A stretch of 64,000 bases of DNA from Balaenoptera acutorostrata (Eukaryota > Chordata > Mammalia > Artiodactyla > Balaenopteridae): positions 25,044,116 to 25,108,115 of the forward strand of contig NC_080073.1 in the NCBI RefSeq assembly GCF_949987535.1, read 5' to 3'. The number at the start of each line of letters is the position of its first letter. Within the stretch, counting starts at the first letter, position 1. The notes under the pieces are model-generated. The model made no database searches, had not been told where the DNA came from, and worked only from the letters and a program-made list of their open reading frames with translations. The translations under genes were made by a program, and so were the position numbers. This document shows, piece by piece, positions 1 to 14,973 of the stretch.

Positions 1-439
1 GCAGAAAGAGGGAAAAGAGTGACCAAAGGTGGGGAATTTAATGCTTGTAACTTAAGACAGAACCTTGAATTTTATGTTTCTTCAGACTGAGTTTTTTAAT
101 GAGGTTTTTTTTTTTTAATTGAGAAAGTAGACCATGAATGTGATTTTTAAAAATTAGAGGAAACTGGTGCATAGTGAAAATACAGTTTCCAGGGTCAAAC
201 TATATATCAGTTTCTTGTATATCCTTCCTCTATGCATACACATGCATAATTTGTGCATATACGGTAGTTTATATTCCTTTTGTTTATATTTCAAACACAT
301 GGCATATGCTTTTCCATGTCTTTACTCACTTAAAAAAGTTTTCGATTGAAAGCAATACCACTATTATGATATTTTGTATAATGTTGTATAGTTCACAAGA
401 CATGTTGTAATATTCGATTGGACCCCCTCAGCATGGTAG

Positions 440-575
440 GCATGGGTTGTTATCCTCCCCTTATACAGATGAGGAAGTGAACTCCAAAAAGTAAAGGACT
501 TAGCCAAGATCACTTAGCTAACAAGTGATAGGACTCAAATTTAGTCCTTTAAACTCCAAAGCCAGTCCTTTCCTC
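440..575 (-). repeat. MIR SINE fragment
   Basis: Reads as the reverse complement of the MIR core: 'cccttatacagatgagg' followed by a degraded 'cttagccaagatcacttagctaacaagtg' region, which matches the conserved MIR block around the words cag-atgagg and cacttagct. Old and diverged. Boundaries approximate. Confidence 0.65.
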
Positions 576-584
576 TTCTACCTT

Positions 585-690
585 CTAGAATATGTGCTCC
601 ATGAGAGCAAGGATCTGGCCTGTCCTGTTCACTCCTTTGCCTCCAGTGCCTGGAATAGTAGCTGACTCATAGTAAATGCTGCAATCAATG
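585..690 (+). repeat. L2 LINE 3'-end fragment
   Basis: The order 'gctccatgagagcaaggatc', 'cagtgcctggaatagtagc' and 'agtaaatgct' is the typical L2 3' tail. A second fragment of the same kind lies at about 1340-1465 (ctccatgaggacaggg ... caataaatagttagtgag). Confidence 0.6.
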
Positions 691-905
691 TATCAGCCAG
701 GAGTGTGGTCTCATCTGAAGGCTCAGCTGGGGAAGGATCTGCCTCTAAAGCTCACTCACAGGGTTGTTGGTAGGATTAGTGCATTTTGGGCTGTTGGCCC
801 AAGCCGTCCCTCATTTCCTTATCGTAGACTCTGTAGGGCATCTCACAGCATGCATCAGAATGAACAATTGAGAGAACAAAAGAGGGCAAGTAAGACAGAA
901 GCCAA

Positions 906-1056
906 GGGACTTCCCTGGTGGTCCAGTGGTTAAGATTCTGTGCTTCCACTGCAGGGGGTGTGGGTTCAATCCCTGCTCAGGGAACTGAGATCCTGCATGC
1001 CGTGAGTTGTGGCTGAAAAAAAATTTTTTTTTAATAAATGAAATATTTTTAAAAAA
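906..1056 (+). mobile_element. CHR-type SINE, short form
   Basis: Starts with the family head 'ggacttccctggtgg', has the tRNA-like B-box region 'gggttcaatccctg', and ends in an A/T-rich tail. The flanks carry a 9-bp duplication, agaagccaa, at 897-905 and 1057-1065. It is the shorter class of CHR-related SINE, seen again at 11331, 13489 and 47313. It sits in a MAGI1 intron in sense orientation. Confidence 0.85.
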
Positions 1057-1498
1057 AGAAGCCAAAACCATTTTGTAACCTTATCTTTGAATTGACCTCC
1101 CATCACATTTGCCATATTGTTTGTTAGAAGTAAGTGACTAATTCCAGCCCACATCCAAAGGAAAGGAGATTACACAGCATATGAATTCAAGGAGGCAGGG
1201 ATCATTGGGAGCCATCCTAGAAAGTGTCTGCCACATCCGCCTCCCCTCAACAATTAATATTCCCTTTGCTACTTTATTTTTTTTAGCACTTAACACTCTC
1301 TAGTGTACATGCATTTTTATAATTTTCTTATTGTCTTTCCCCCGCTAGAATATCATCTCCATGAGGACAGGGATTTGGGGGTTTTTTCACTGCTGTATCC
1401 TAAACAATAGAAGATTTTTCTGGAACATGTTCAATAAATAGTTAGTGAGTCAATAAATGAAAGAATTTAAAATTACAAAGCACCTCAATAGCTGGTGA

Positions 1499-1732
<234 letters not shown>

Positions 1733-3130
1733 ATTTGTCTCCAGAACTGCAGCAGGAAAGTCTTTTTGTTTCCCCTATTCACCAGTGTCTTACCAGCCTC
1801 TCGCACCATGTGATTATTTGCCTCGCTTGTTCTGAAATCTCTACACATTTCATCCTTTTGCTTGCTTACGTGGACTGGGGCATGGCCTAAGACGCGCTCT
1901 TTATAGCCCCCTTTCTGATAATCAGAGAGAACATTTTGTCTAGTCCGACCAAGAGCGAAGGAATGTTTGTTTGAACTGTGCCAAACTGTTTCTCAGATCC
2001 AATTCTTAGCACAAAATGACTCTACTCCTTTTAAGAAGCAGGAAAGCAGGTTTCCTGAGTGATACGTTGAGGCACAATTCTTTTTTTTCTCTCTCTTTCT
2101 TTTTTGGTTACTTGATATCTTTATTTAAGAGGCGTGAAATTTGGAGATGATTTGGGGGCCTTGCTCACCTCCTTGATGCTCTGTATGCAATACTTCTGCA
2201 TCCCCCCAACTGGTCCCTACCCCACATCAGACCACCTGAGCCCACTGCTACAAAACAAACAAAACTGTTGGTATATTAACCATATGTTTTTAGGTGATAA
2301 AGGATGAAATCGATTCCCAGTGCCCATCGTGAGGGAAACATGTTACTATACCTTTCCTGTGAGGAAAGCCAGCTTTTACATAGAGTTCCTTTGTCATATC
2401 TGTAGACATGATTTGACTAAACAGTAATGCTCTTCACCTAGCCTAGTGTTCTGATGGTGAAATATTGTATATTATAATAATTACGTCCTATTTATTTGAG
2501 ATTCTTGTTTAAAATTAAAAAAAAAAAAAAAAGCTATGCCCTAGATGTAGGGCTTTTCTTCCCAACCAAAGGTCTACAAAAGTTTCTATAGAAACTGTGA
2601 TTGAATGGTCCCCATATACGTTGGTCCCCTTTATTAGGGATTTATCTGTTGTCACCCTCTTCTCTGAAAGTCATTTGGCACAATTCCCAGTTGCATTTTG
2701 GACTTGATGAGATACTTAATTCAGATGCAGCTCAAGGAGAAGGATAACCCCTTCGAAGGACAGCCTTCCCAGGTGTTGGGCATTCATGCAGGCGCAAAAT
2801 ACAAGGGGCCCAAGGTGGGGGGGGACGGGTATCAGATGGGGCCCCTTGAGACATGGCCAACCATGGGGGAGGTATTTTGACAACATTAAGATGCCACAGC
2901 TGTGCACTGTACTAAACCTTGACCATAGGTGTATCGATGCCACTGAAACTGTGTAACATTGTCTCCCTTTTCTGTCTTCCCTATGCTTCTGTTGGATGTG
3001 ATCTTTCATTTGCGAGTCATCGTCAGTAACCTGTGTACCTTCTCAAAACCTATGTCTGTTGCACTGAGGATGAAAATCCAACACTAACAAATGTTCTTTG
3101 GGCTAAAAATAAAGATAATTGAAATATACC
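1733..3130 (+). other. MAGI1: Candidate 3' UTR of the short MAGI1 isoform
   Basis: Between the short-isoform stop and the AATAAA at 3108-3113 the sequence is almost free of recognisable transposons, unlike the rest of the window, apart from an A-run near 2516-2533. That fits an exonic 3' UTR. For the long isoform the same stretch is intron. The short ORFs inside it have no family resemblance. Confidence 0.55.
3108..3113 (+). terminator. Poly(A) signal AATAAA, short MAGI1 isoform
   Basis: Canonical AATAAA about 1.4 kb after the short-isoform stop, followed by T-rich and then TG-rich sequence (about 3131-3200). A second AATAAA at 3586-3591, followed by a T-rich stretch, is an alternative site. 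Confidence 0.5.
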
Positions 3131-6502
<3,372 letters not shown>

Positions 6503-6703
6503 GACCCTGAATCACATTCCAGCCTTTACCGTGTCAAAGGTTCTAAGAGGAAGCTCACAGACCTGAAATCATTTAGTTTCTTACCTAGTGAAGCGTCTGA
6601 CGTCAGCCTGATGATCCTCTGACTTGCGACAAACATTTGATGCATTTGAAATCTTATAAGAAAAAATATATATATATGAAAAGTGTTGTGCCTGATGTAT
6701 CAT

Positions 6704-6709
6704 ATTAAA
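6704..6709 (+). terminator. Proximal poly(A) signal ATTAAA
   Basis: ATTAAA about 200 bases after the MAGI1 stop, preceded by an AT microsatellite. It would give a very short 3' UTR. Variant hexamer, so less certain than the distal one. Confidence 0.35.
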
Positions 6710-8823
6710 GAAAGTATTTTTAAATGCATACGTTTTTGGAAATTATTTGCCAAATGCTGCCCCCAAGGAATATAAATTTTGTTTCTACATAAACTGTAGA
6801 ATTGTCAAGAATTGTTCCCTTTTGCAGGGAGCGATCTTTTTCTCTCCTGGTAAAATGGGGCTGTTGATCATTTTCTCTAAGTAAGGAAAATCATTGATCA
6901 AGTTTAATTAATTTGATAGAGACTTATGTAGTGATGTAGTGCTATACTGTAGTTAGGAGTTTTTCTTGAAAAAAAAGAAAAGAGCAAAAAGGTAAAAATT
7001 ATATTTGTAAAAGCTGAGGACTCTTTGGAATGGATTAGGATTGCCGAGGATCCTAAAATTAAGCAAACTATGAAGAGACTACTATCGCAAATGAAGGATA
7101 TTTATAGTTAAACGACACAGCACAAGGAAATGTTATGTTCTCAAGTGATAGTTGGTTCCGAAAACAGTTCGTACCCTCCCTGGCTGTAGAAAGGTGCCCA
7201 GAGGAGAAGGTTGGCCACCATTACCCAAATGCAGCCCAAGCACAGATGCTCAGGTTCTTTGGAATCACCAACATCTAATAAGATTTCATTAAGGCAGTGC
7301 CATCACAGCTTTGCTCAACTACTGGAAGGAACGGATAACAGACACCTTCTGTGTTGTCTTGCCTGATTTGAGGCCGAATAGGAGATGGAATGGGGGACAG
7401 TGTGACCGGTGTGAGGAGTCCTAAGAATTGCCAGTAGAGAAAGTATGTTTCCCCCCTTTTAGCATAAGCCCGCGGTTGCCCTTTGCCAAACTGGGGAGAA
7501 GGGAGTAAGCCTTGTTGGAAGGAACCTCTCTGTTAATGTTTAAAAGAAATGAGGGTTGGGCATGCTCATTCTTAGAAATGCCAGTTTTCCTTTGGAACCA
7601 TAATGAAAGTCTCCAGGATGATTGAAAGGGAGAGAAGGATGCGATTTCAGTGGTTCTAGATCTAGCTGGCAAACCTCTGCCCTTATGACCCTGTTCTTTG
7701 AGTCTTTCGACAGAGCAAAACATAGTGATTTTTCTTTGATAGAAGACCCATTCTTTTGCTATCTCACAGGAGGTTTGGTTGGGTCGGCTGTAGCCCCAGG
7801 ATGCGGTTGAAATGGATTACTGCCTAGCTGAGCCAAAACCTTTGCTTGTACCTGTTGGACCACTGCAGCAAACCGCTGCTTATTGATGCATTGTGTATTT
7901 CCATAGTACTGTTTTGCATTTTCCATACAGAGACAAAACTTCGCAAGTCAATCACTGTTGTTCTCATGGTACTGTTTAAAAAAAAAAAAAAAAAAGGAAA
8001 AAAAAAAAATGGAGAAAACCAGCCAATTACCATGTGTACAGAGTTAAAAATTGTAATTAATAGAGCCTGTTTTAAAAACAAACAACTGTTGCCTTTTTTT
8101 CTTGTATAAAAGAGAATTTATGACAAAAAATTTAGCTGTGAGGAATGTGATATGTGTTTATATTTCTGAATATGGAACAAATTGATTCATTGGGATATAT
8201 TTTACTGTAAACTAAATCAGGTATGTAAAGCTGTTTTAAAAATGGGAGACTATATAAGTAATTCTCTAAAGCTTTAGTTGGTTTGAATATCATCATTTCC
8301 TCCATGGTGAGCCTGCTTGTGAATTATTAAGCTCTTGTTTGCATTTCTGTTCATTCATTTCTTGTGGTGTGCTATGGACTTAATGCTCTTTCTGTATTGA
8401 TGAAAAGCAGTATGTGGGCCAATCTTTTTATAAAACACTATGCATATATAAATATTACATTGTTCATAGCTTTATTTGACTTATGGGTTTATACATAACA
8501 TTAGAATGAATAGCTGTCATTGTGTGGACATGCACAAACCAAGTTCCTTTCCTGGAACGGACACAATTGTACATTTCTATAGCTAAAAAAGAGGAAAAAG
8601 TCTGTGACTGCTATTTTTATCTTCAGAGTTTTCCATACAGAGCATACATTGAACTACGGTAGTAAGGCGGAGCTGAATAACGATGTTCTTTTTTCATCAA
8701 TTTCCTAAGAGCCAACTTGGGGATTTTATTCCTAAGGCTCCACTGCTAGAAATTCTCTCACTCTTTCTAGCCAAATCCATGATGTTAAATGATCGATGCT
8801 TTCAATTGTGGTCCAGAGTTTTA

Positions 8824-8829
8824 AATAAA
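8824..8829 (+). terminator. Distal poly(A) signal AATAAA of MAGI1
   Basis: Canonical AATAAA followed within about 60 bases by the T/G-rich 'gatgtctttcttgttgtc', a good downstream element. A still more distal AATAAA at 10701-10706 exists but lies beyond a MER5-type element and a MIR. Confidence 0.6.
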
Positions 8830-8850
8830 TGAAATCAAGAGGCGGATTTT

Positions 8851-9504
8851 TGGAGTACATCGTGAAGTTAACATTTTGATGTCTTTCTTGTTGTCAGAGA
8901 TGATACTTGACATCTTAAAATCTATGTGCTACCCGCCTGGGCTTGGCTCCGTCTGTGAAGACTTTTGATGTGGCAGTGCCATCTGAGTTCCATATATCAG
9001 ATTTGCTTTGGAAATATCGTACTGTACAGGGACTATGCATTAAGCAGAAAGGTAGTATTTTCTCTGAACTACTGTAACCTTAAATTGGAGACTGATTCTT
9101 TTGAGCCTACTTTCCCTAGTTCCCCACTTCATGTACATGTCTTGATGAGAGATGATATGGATGAGTATTTTGTATGATTAAATCAAACCCTATAGGAACC
9201 TCCCTCCCACCCATGACACAGTCAATGCCTGAAAGAAGTTTGTGGGGAGAACTGAACACCCTACTTGTATTTTTTAAGTTTCTTTTGTGAAAGATTTTTT
9301 AATGCATTTTTACTGTAAAAAATACATGGAAATGTATGCATTCCATAACCACGATTGCCTCTGGATTGATATCTTTCTTGTCTCCGTGTTGTCTCAAATA
9401 TATCAGGGTCACGTAACCAAGAGAGAGTGTCTGGCTCCCAATGCGATGAAATGTCATACCATTCTCTTGAAAGGGAAGGAATTATGGTCTTGCGATAGTA
9501 TTGT
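8851..9504. other. Post-MAGI1 sequence, no feature recognised
   Basis: Repeat-poor, AT-rich sequence directly after the preferred poly(A) site. It may be an extended 3' UTR if the poly(A) signal at 8824 is bypassed, but nothing in the sequence proves it. Confidence 0.4.
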
Positions 9505-9655
9505 GCTTTGCTACTCAAAGTTTGGTCCATGGACCAGCTCCCTCCTCGTCAGTGGGGAGCATGTTAGAAATTCAGAGTCTCAGGTCCCGCCCTCGACCTG
9601 CTGAGTCAGAATGTGCTTTAAACAAGATCCCCAGCTAATATGAATGCATGTGAAA
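9505..9655. mobile_element. MER5-type hAT-Charlie relic
   Basis: 'ctactcaaagtttggtccatgg', 'gttagaaattcagagtctcagg' and 'ctgctgagtcagaatgtgc' fall in the order of MER5A-like elements. Degraded termini. Confidence 0.7.
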
Positions 9656-9689
9656 GTTTGAGCTGCATGGTATTGCATAGAACCCTGGT

Positions 9690-9875
9690 GATAAAGCAAA
9701 ACCTGTCAAGCCAAGAGTTTCATCACCTCCTAACTGTGTGATATTGGGCCAGTTCCTTAACCTCTTTTTAAGAATCAGTTTCCTCATCTTTGAAGGGGCA
9801 GATGTCATGGAGTTGTAAAAGGAGATGCAAGTGCTTAGCACACCTCTGACAATCAGAAAAATCCCCAGTAAATGC
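9690..9875 (+). repeat. MIR SINE fragment
   Basis: 'ctaactgtgtgatattggg', 'cagttccttaacctct' and 'gtttcctcatctttgaa' are the conserved MIR core in sense order, followed by a decayed tail. Confidence 0.75.
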
Positions 9876-11005
9876 ACTAAACTTTTTTTTGAGGAAGATT
9901 TTCTTCATGGCAGTCTGTATTCTACTCCTTTTCATTGTCCTGGTTTATTTTCTAATCAAAACGAAGAAATATTTTCTCTATTAAAATGGGGAAGAAGGAC
10001 TTCTGTTTTAATTATAAAGTTAATGAACAATGTGGTTCATACTACTTCACAAGTATAAAAATTACACTTACCAGTGTTTTGAAATAGGAATCCAAAATGC
10101 CTTGCTTTGCAAGTTAAGATGAAAATAATCTCAAAACGTATCTTTTGGAGATAGAGATGTATGTGGATTTAGACATACTTTTAACTAGATGAAAAGGCTA
10201 ATCAGTTAGTGAGTGATTCAACATGTATTCTGGTCGATCATGTAGTTTGTAACCCTTTCCAATTTCCTTGCAGTTTTTGGATTGTTCCTTTGTATGGCTT
10301 AGTAATTAGGATTTTCCTACAGAGCCTGAGTTCCTGGGCACTCAAAACGGTATTGTGTGATAGTATGTTGCTTTATTTTGTCACCAGCATGGTGATTATG
10401 GACACTGCCCACTTCCCAAATATCTCTTTTGGTATCTAAAATGGTCCCTGACTTAACTGGCAATTGAAACTATTTGTAAAAACCCTTACATCGCACAAGT
10501 TCTTTGCCTGCCATAAATGGTCACACCAAAAAGAAGGTACTGAGACTCAGTGAGAGCTCTCAGGATTTTTCCTGCTTGTGGGCAGTCTGAGACCACCTTA
10601 GGTGGTCTGCATCAATCATGAAAGGAAGAGCCCTTCCAAGTTCCTCCAGGTGATTTCTCTTATCATCCCTCAACATCATCAGCATGTGGGTGTTCAGCAC
10701 AATAAAATGCTAGTGCTTTTGGAATATGTGTCATTACAAACGTCTAAGAAGAAGAATGACAAAGCTGGCCCTTTCCAACACAGTTATTTTTCTTTTTCTT
10801 TTTGCAGGAGTGGGCCTTCCGTGAAAATGTTTTGACTAGTTCCACCCAGTGATGTCTGTCTTTAATCATTGTGCTCATTGTCGGGGGCAGGAGTGGTATG
10901 ATTTTACTTCTCTAGTGCAGGCACTAAGTGATCACTAAAGCCAAAGTGCAAGGTCTTTTTGAAAGTACATAGATTTAACATTTAAGGTGGTGAAACCGCA
11001 CAACT
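9876..11005. other. Intergenic, nothing recognised
   Basis: AT-rich unique-looking sequence. It contains one AATAAA (10701-10706). ORFs up to 77 codons have no family resemblance. Confidence 0.5.
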
Positions 11006-11009
11006 CAGA

Positions 11010-11850
11010 TTGGGACTTGAACCCACTGTCTTTTCACTGAGATCTCAGGACTGGTCTCAGAACTTAATGAAACTCAGGTTCTTTATGTCTCATCACAGAA
11101 GGAATTCACTGAGAGACAAAGTGATAGGTAAGAAGTGGATTTATTTAGAGAGATACACATTTCGTAGGCAGAATGCGATCATCTCAAAAGGCAAGAGTGG
11201 CCCCAGGGCATGGGGTCACCTCAGAAAGTGAGAGTGGCCAAGGGAGAAAAACACTCCGCAGAGTGTGGGCCATTTCAGAAGGCAAGAGGCCCTGAAATAT
11301 GGGGTGGTTAGTTTTTATGGGCTGGGTAATTTTTTTTTTTTTTTTTTTTTTTTTTGTCCATGCCCCGCGGCTTGAGGGATCTTAGTTCCCCCGACCAGGG
11401 ATCAAACCGAAGCCATGGCAGTGAAAGCGCGGAGTCCTAACCACTGGACCGCCAGGGAATTCCCTGGGGTGGGTAATGTCATAGGCTAATGAGTGGGAGG
11501 ATTATTCCAACTATTTGGGGGGGAGGGGCGGGAATTTCCCGGGATTGGGCCACTGCCCACTTTTTGGCCTTTTATGGTTAGCCTCGGAACTGTCATGGCA
11601 CTGGTGGGCGTGTCGTTTAGCTAATGTATTATAATGAATGTCTAATGAGGCTCAAGGTCCACAGGAAGTAGAACCTTCCGCCATCTTGGACCTAGTTGGT
11701 TCTAACCAGTTTATGCTGTGTCCTGTGTGTCGTGCCCTGCTCCCTTCCTTCCAGTTTCAGTGGTATTCACAGTAAACGCTCGAGTTTTGCATGTGACTGC
11801 CACCTTGTACTCTCACCTTTCCGGCTGATAAATCTTCATTGTCACATCAG
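11010..11850 (-). mobile_element. Probable solo LTR of an endogenous retrovirus
   Basis: A block of about 0.7 kb (without its nested SINE) with no coding remnant. Read on the - strand it has promoter-like and U3-like sequence toward 11850, an AATAAA near 11142, and a terminal region (about 11060-11130) like the R/U5 of gammaretrovirus-type LTRs. I have the impression of a lineage-specific artiodactyl/cetacean LTR but cannot name it, and the exact TG...CA ends are not resolved. No gag, pol or env sequence flanks it, so it is a solo LTR or a fragment. A CHR SINE (11331-11467) is inserted in it. Confidence 0.45.
11331..11467 (-). mobile_element. CHR-type SINE, short form
   Basis: Begins with a long T-run (the tail of a - strand insertion), then the reverse complement of the CHR body with the B-box region 'gggatcaaaccgaagcc', and ends at 'ggaccgccagggaattccct'. 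The flanks share tgggtaat (11323-11330 and about 11470-11477). It lies inside the solo LTR, so it is younger. Confidence 0.85.
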
Positions 11851-12039
11851 GAAATAACAACTTGCTCAGCACAGCCTGGCCCTCTAAATGCCACACCACA
11901 GCGGTAAACACTGCCCTTTTTATATTTATCTCTCAGGTAAGAAATTCTCTTTGACCTCCTAGGATCCTAGAGGTGAGGGGAAAAGAGCTCAGAAAGGCTG
12001 CTGAATTAATTTCTATATGTGTAATAGGGAAGACTGTGA

Positions 12040-12622
12040 CTCATTTTTTTTTTAAACATCTTTATTGGAGTATAATTGCTTTACATTGTTGTGTTAGTTG
12101 CTGCTGTGTAACAAACCGAATCAGCTATTTGTATGCATATATCCCCATATCCCCTTCCTTTTGTGTCTCCCTCCCACCCTCCCTATCTCACCCCTCTAGG
12201 TGGACACAAAGCACCGAGCTGGTCTCCCTGTGCTATGCGGCTGCTTCCCACTAGCTAGCTATTTTACATTTGGTAGAGTATATATGTCCATGCCACTCTC
12301 TCACTTCATCTCAGCTTACCCTTCCCCCTCCCTGTGTCCTCAGGTCCCTTCTCTACGTCTGTGTCTGTGTCTTTATTCCTGTCCTGCCCCTAGTTTCTTC
12401 AGAATCTTTTTTTTTTTTAGATTCCATATATATGTGTTAGCGTACGGTATTTGTTTTTCTACAGTTAACTAACTCAATTTCGTTTCCTTTTATGTCTGAG
12501 TAATATTCCATTGTATATATGTGCCACATCTTCTTTATCCATTCCTCTGTCGATGGACACTTAGGTTGCTTCCATGTCCTGGCTATTGTAAATAGAGCTG
12601 CCATGAACATTTATTCTTTCAA
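12040..12622 (-). mobile_element. 5'-truncated L1, 3' end
   Basis: A T-run followed by 'aacatctttattggagtata', the reverse of the L1 3' end, then antisense of the ORF2 C-terminus up to 'gagctgccatgaacat'. The same arrangement is repeated with less damage at 14974-16484. Coding frames are broken. Confidence 0.85.
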
Positions 12623-13190
12623 CACATTGGGGACCACTGTGGTTCAGGTACATCCTGGGACTAGAAACACCTGCTTCCTGATCTTGAAAGCTTACACTTT
12701 GGTTGGGGAAGGTGAACAGTCAAATACATATAAACCTCTTTTCAAGGAGAAGCACAGGGTGTTACGAGAGAAAATAATCGCAGATTTAGCCAGACTGAGG
12801 AAGGTTATAATTCCAGAAGGAAGAAGAGTTAACTGGTGAAAGAGGGAGGGAATGTGCTCCAAAATGGAAGGGGTGGTGCTCTGAAGGCCCATTGGGGCAG
12901 GGGGTGGGGGGTTGTTATTCTGAATTTGAGACTGAAGTGTAATAGGAGACACCTGGGCAGGGTAACAGGGCCCCTGGTGAGCCGTATGTGTGTTGGGGGA
13001 GAATCCCAGTAAAGCACTAGTGTGAGGCCAGAGAGCAATGCTTATCATGAAACAGCATCCTGGATAAGGCAGGATTTCTCATAAGTGAAAAGTCCCCAGG
13101 CCCATGTTTAACATCCTCTTGTTAGGAGAATTCGTTTTCTTTTCAGCCTAATTCTCCTACCTCCCCTTCGCTAGACCTTTGTTAATAAGT
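12623..13190. other. L2-like or unassigned sequence
   Basis: The part from about 12640 to 12900 (ctgatcttgaaagcttacac ... ) resembles an old L2 interior. The rest is not assigned. No gene. Confidence 0.35.
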
Positions 13191-13488
13191 GCAGAACACT
13201 CTGTGCCCAGTTTCTTGTGTTAAAGTCAGTCATTTACTATTCTACCTGGTTTTCTCCAAGTTTACGAATTTCCATCTCACTACCTTTTTTTTTTTTTTTT
13301 TTCAGATTCTGGCTTCAAACCTTGTAATCTTGTTTTCACTTCTTTTTTATTTTTATTTTTTGAGATTAACTACATCTTTCTCAAGCTGCAGAAGCCCGGT
13401 TAGATATTATCCCATCTTTGCCAAACATCCCCATATTTGTATTGAGAGAGGAACCACTCCTAGAATATCCTACTTTGAAAAGCAGTGT

Positions 13489-13613
13489 GATTTTGTTTGG
13501 TTTTTGGCCGAGCCACGCGGCATGCGGGATCTTAGTTCCCCACCGGGGATCGAACCCGTGGCCCCTGCAGTGGAAGTACGGAGTCCTAACCACTGGACCG
13601 CCAGGGAATTGCC
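13489..13613 (-). mobile_element. CHR-type SINE, short form
   Basis: Antisense CHR body ('ggcatgcgggatcttagttc', B-box complement 'gggatcgaacccgtggcc', end 'ccgccagggaattgcc'). The direct repeat agcagtgt flanks it at 13481-13488 and 13614-13621. Confidence 0.82.
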
Positions 13614-13800
13614 AGCAGTGTTTTTTTGTTTTTTTTTTAATTTACAAAAGTAATTAATTCTTAAAATAAAATATTCAAGTGTGTCAGGAAAGTATAGAAT
13701 AAAAAGTGACATTGTTCCTTACTACCTGTCAACCCCAAACCAGAGAAGTAACCATTAACGGCATGGTTCATGACAGTTATGATCTTTTTCTACTTATATA

Positions 13801-13803
<3 letters not shown>

Positions 13804-13860
<57 letters not shown>
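13804..13860. repeat. (GT)n-(TA)n microsatellite
   Basis: About 21 GT units followed by TA units, uninterrupted. Likely polymorphic. Confidence 0.97.
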
Positions 13861-13950
13861 GTTTGGGGGTTTGTTTTTATGCAACAAAAAATGGGCCATT
13901 AAGTACATACTATTTTATATACTGTTCCTTGACAATTTTTCACATTTTTA

Positions 13951-14065
13951 CATATATATAATATATACATATGTACATATATGTATATATGTACATATGT
14001 ACATATTATATATGTGTATATGTACATATATACATATATATAACATATATATACACATATATTCT
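13951..14065. repeat. AT-rich TATA/TGTACA palindromic tract
   Basis: Built of catatatatg, gtacatatgtac and similar self-complementary words, with tgtaca and tatata units repeated. Forms many overlapping small palindromes. It lies about 90 bases after the GT/TA microsatellite. Confidence 0.85.
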
Positions 14066-14089
14066 AATTCTCTATCTGTACTTCCTCCT

Positions 14090-14850
14090 GGATCACTGCA
14101 ATAACTTTCTTCCTGTTCTACCTGCCCACCTACAGACTCTTCTCCACGTAGCAACCACAGCAAATCTTTTAAAATGTCAAGTGAAAGGTCAGAGTCCTTA
14201 CAGCAGACTCGAAGGCCCTGTGTGATCCAGCCTTTCCTTTCCTTCTGACCCTCCCTCAACAGTTCTGCTTCATCCGCCCTCCAGGCACGCTCCCAGCCTC
14301 ACTTAGGGCCTTTGCTCTATCTAGTCCCTGGTCTGGAAAGCTCTTTCCCCAAATATTCACAGCTGACTCCCTCGCTTCATTCAAATCTGCTCAAATCTCA
14401 CCCTTCCAGTGGGGCCCACTACTTCAACTTTACACATGATTTCCTTTCTTGGTTCTCCTCTTTTCCCCTCCATGGCACTTACCAGCTTCTAACATGCTGT
14501 GCACTTTATGTACTTACTTATTATCTTTATTGTTTATCACCTGTCTCCTTCCTCTAGAAACTGGGTTCGTTTTATGGACACGCAACCCTGCACTTCGAAG
14601 GACCCCATGCTTGATTTAACGCTCTGCCATCATCATCTTGAAATTTTAGTAATTCTTAAATAAGGAGCAGCACATGTGCAGTTTGCACTGGGCCGTGCAA
14701 ATGATGTAGTTTGCTTTGTCTAGAATGTGAGCTTCACAAGAGCAAGGATCTTGGTCCTGAACTCTGATGAATTTCAAGTTCCCAGAAGATGATCTTATTT
14801 ACAGTAGAGGCACGTAATATGCGCTCAGTAAATAGAAGTATTCTCTTAGT
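14090..14850 (+). repeat. L2 LINE fragments
   Basis: 'agggcctttgctctatctag', 'tctggaaagctctttcccc' and 'gctcaaatctcacccttcc' are the L2 ORF2 C-terminal region in sense. A separate L2 tail (gaatgtgagcttcacaagagcaag ... ctcagtaaatag) follows at about 14725-14840. Confidence 0.65.
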
Positions 14851-14973
14851 AGTTTCATGTTCTGAAGTTGAACATTTACATAACTAGTCCCTTATGAATT
14901 ACAAAAACATGCTGCAGCAAATAACCTTATACAAAAACTTGGTACCCTTGAGTGGTTTGGTTTAAATACTTTT

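Larger units (their letters stand above)
6503..8850 (+). other. MAGI1: MAGI1 3' UTR (long isoform)
   Basis: About 2.3 kb after the stop is free of recognisable interspersed repeats, AT-rich, and ends at a canonical poly(A) signal at 8824-8829. That length is close to what I expect for mammalian MAGI1. It includes a long A/AG run at about 7978-8011, a possible internal-priming site for oligo-dT libraries. ORFs here are short and unremarkable. Confidence 0.75.

Noticed and set aside
10701..10706. Final poly(A) site of MAGI1
   Set aside because: It is beyond a MER5-type element and a MIR, whereas the signal at 8824-8829 closes a repeat-free 3' UTR of expected length.
13804..14065. CRISPR-like periodicity
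   Set aside because: A dinucleotide and TA/TGTACA microsatellite, not spaced repeats with unique spacers; this is a mammalian nuclear sequence.
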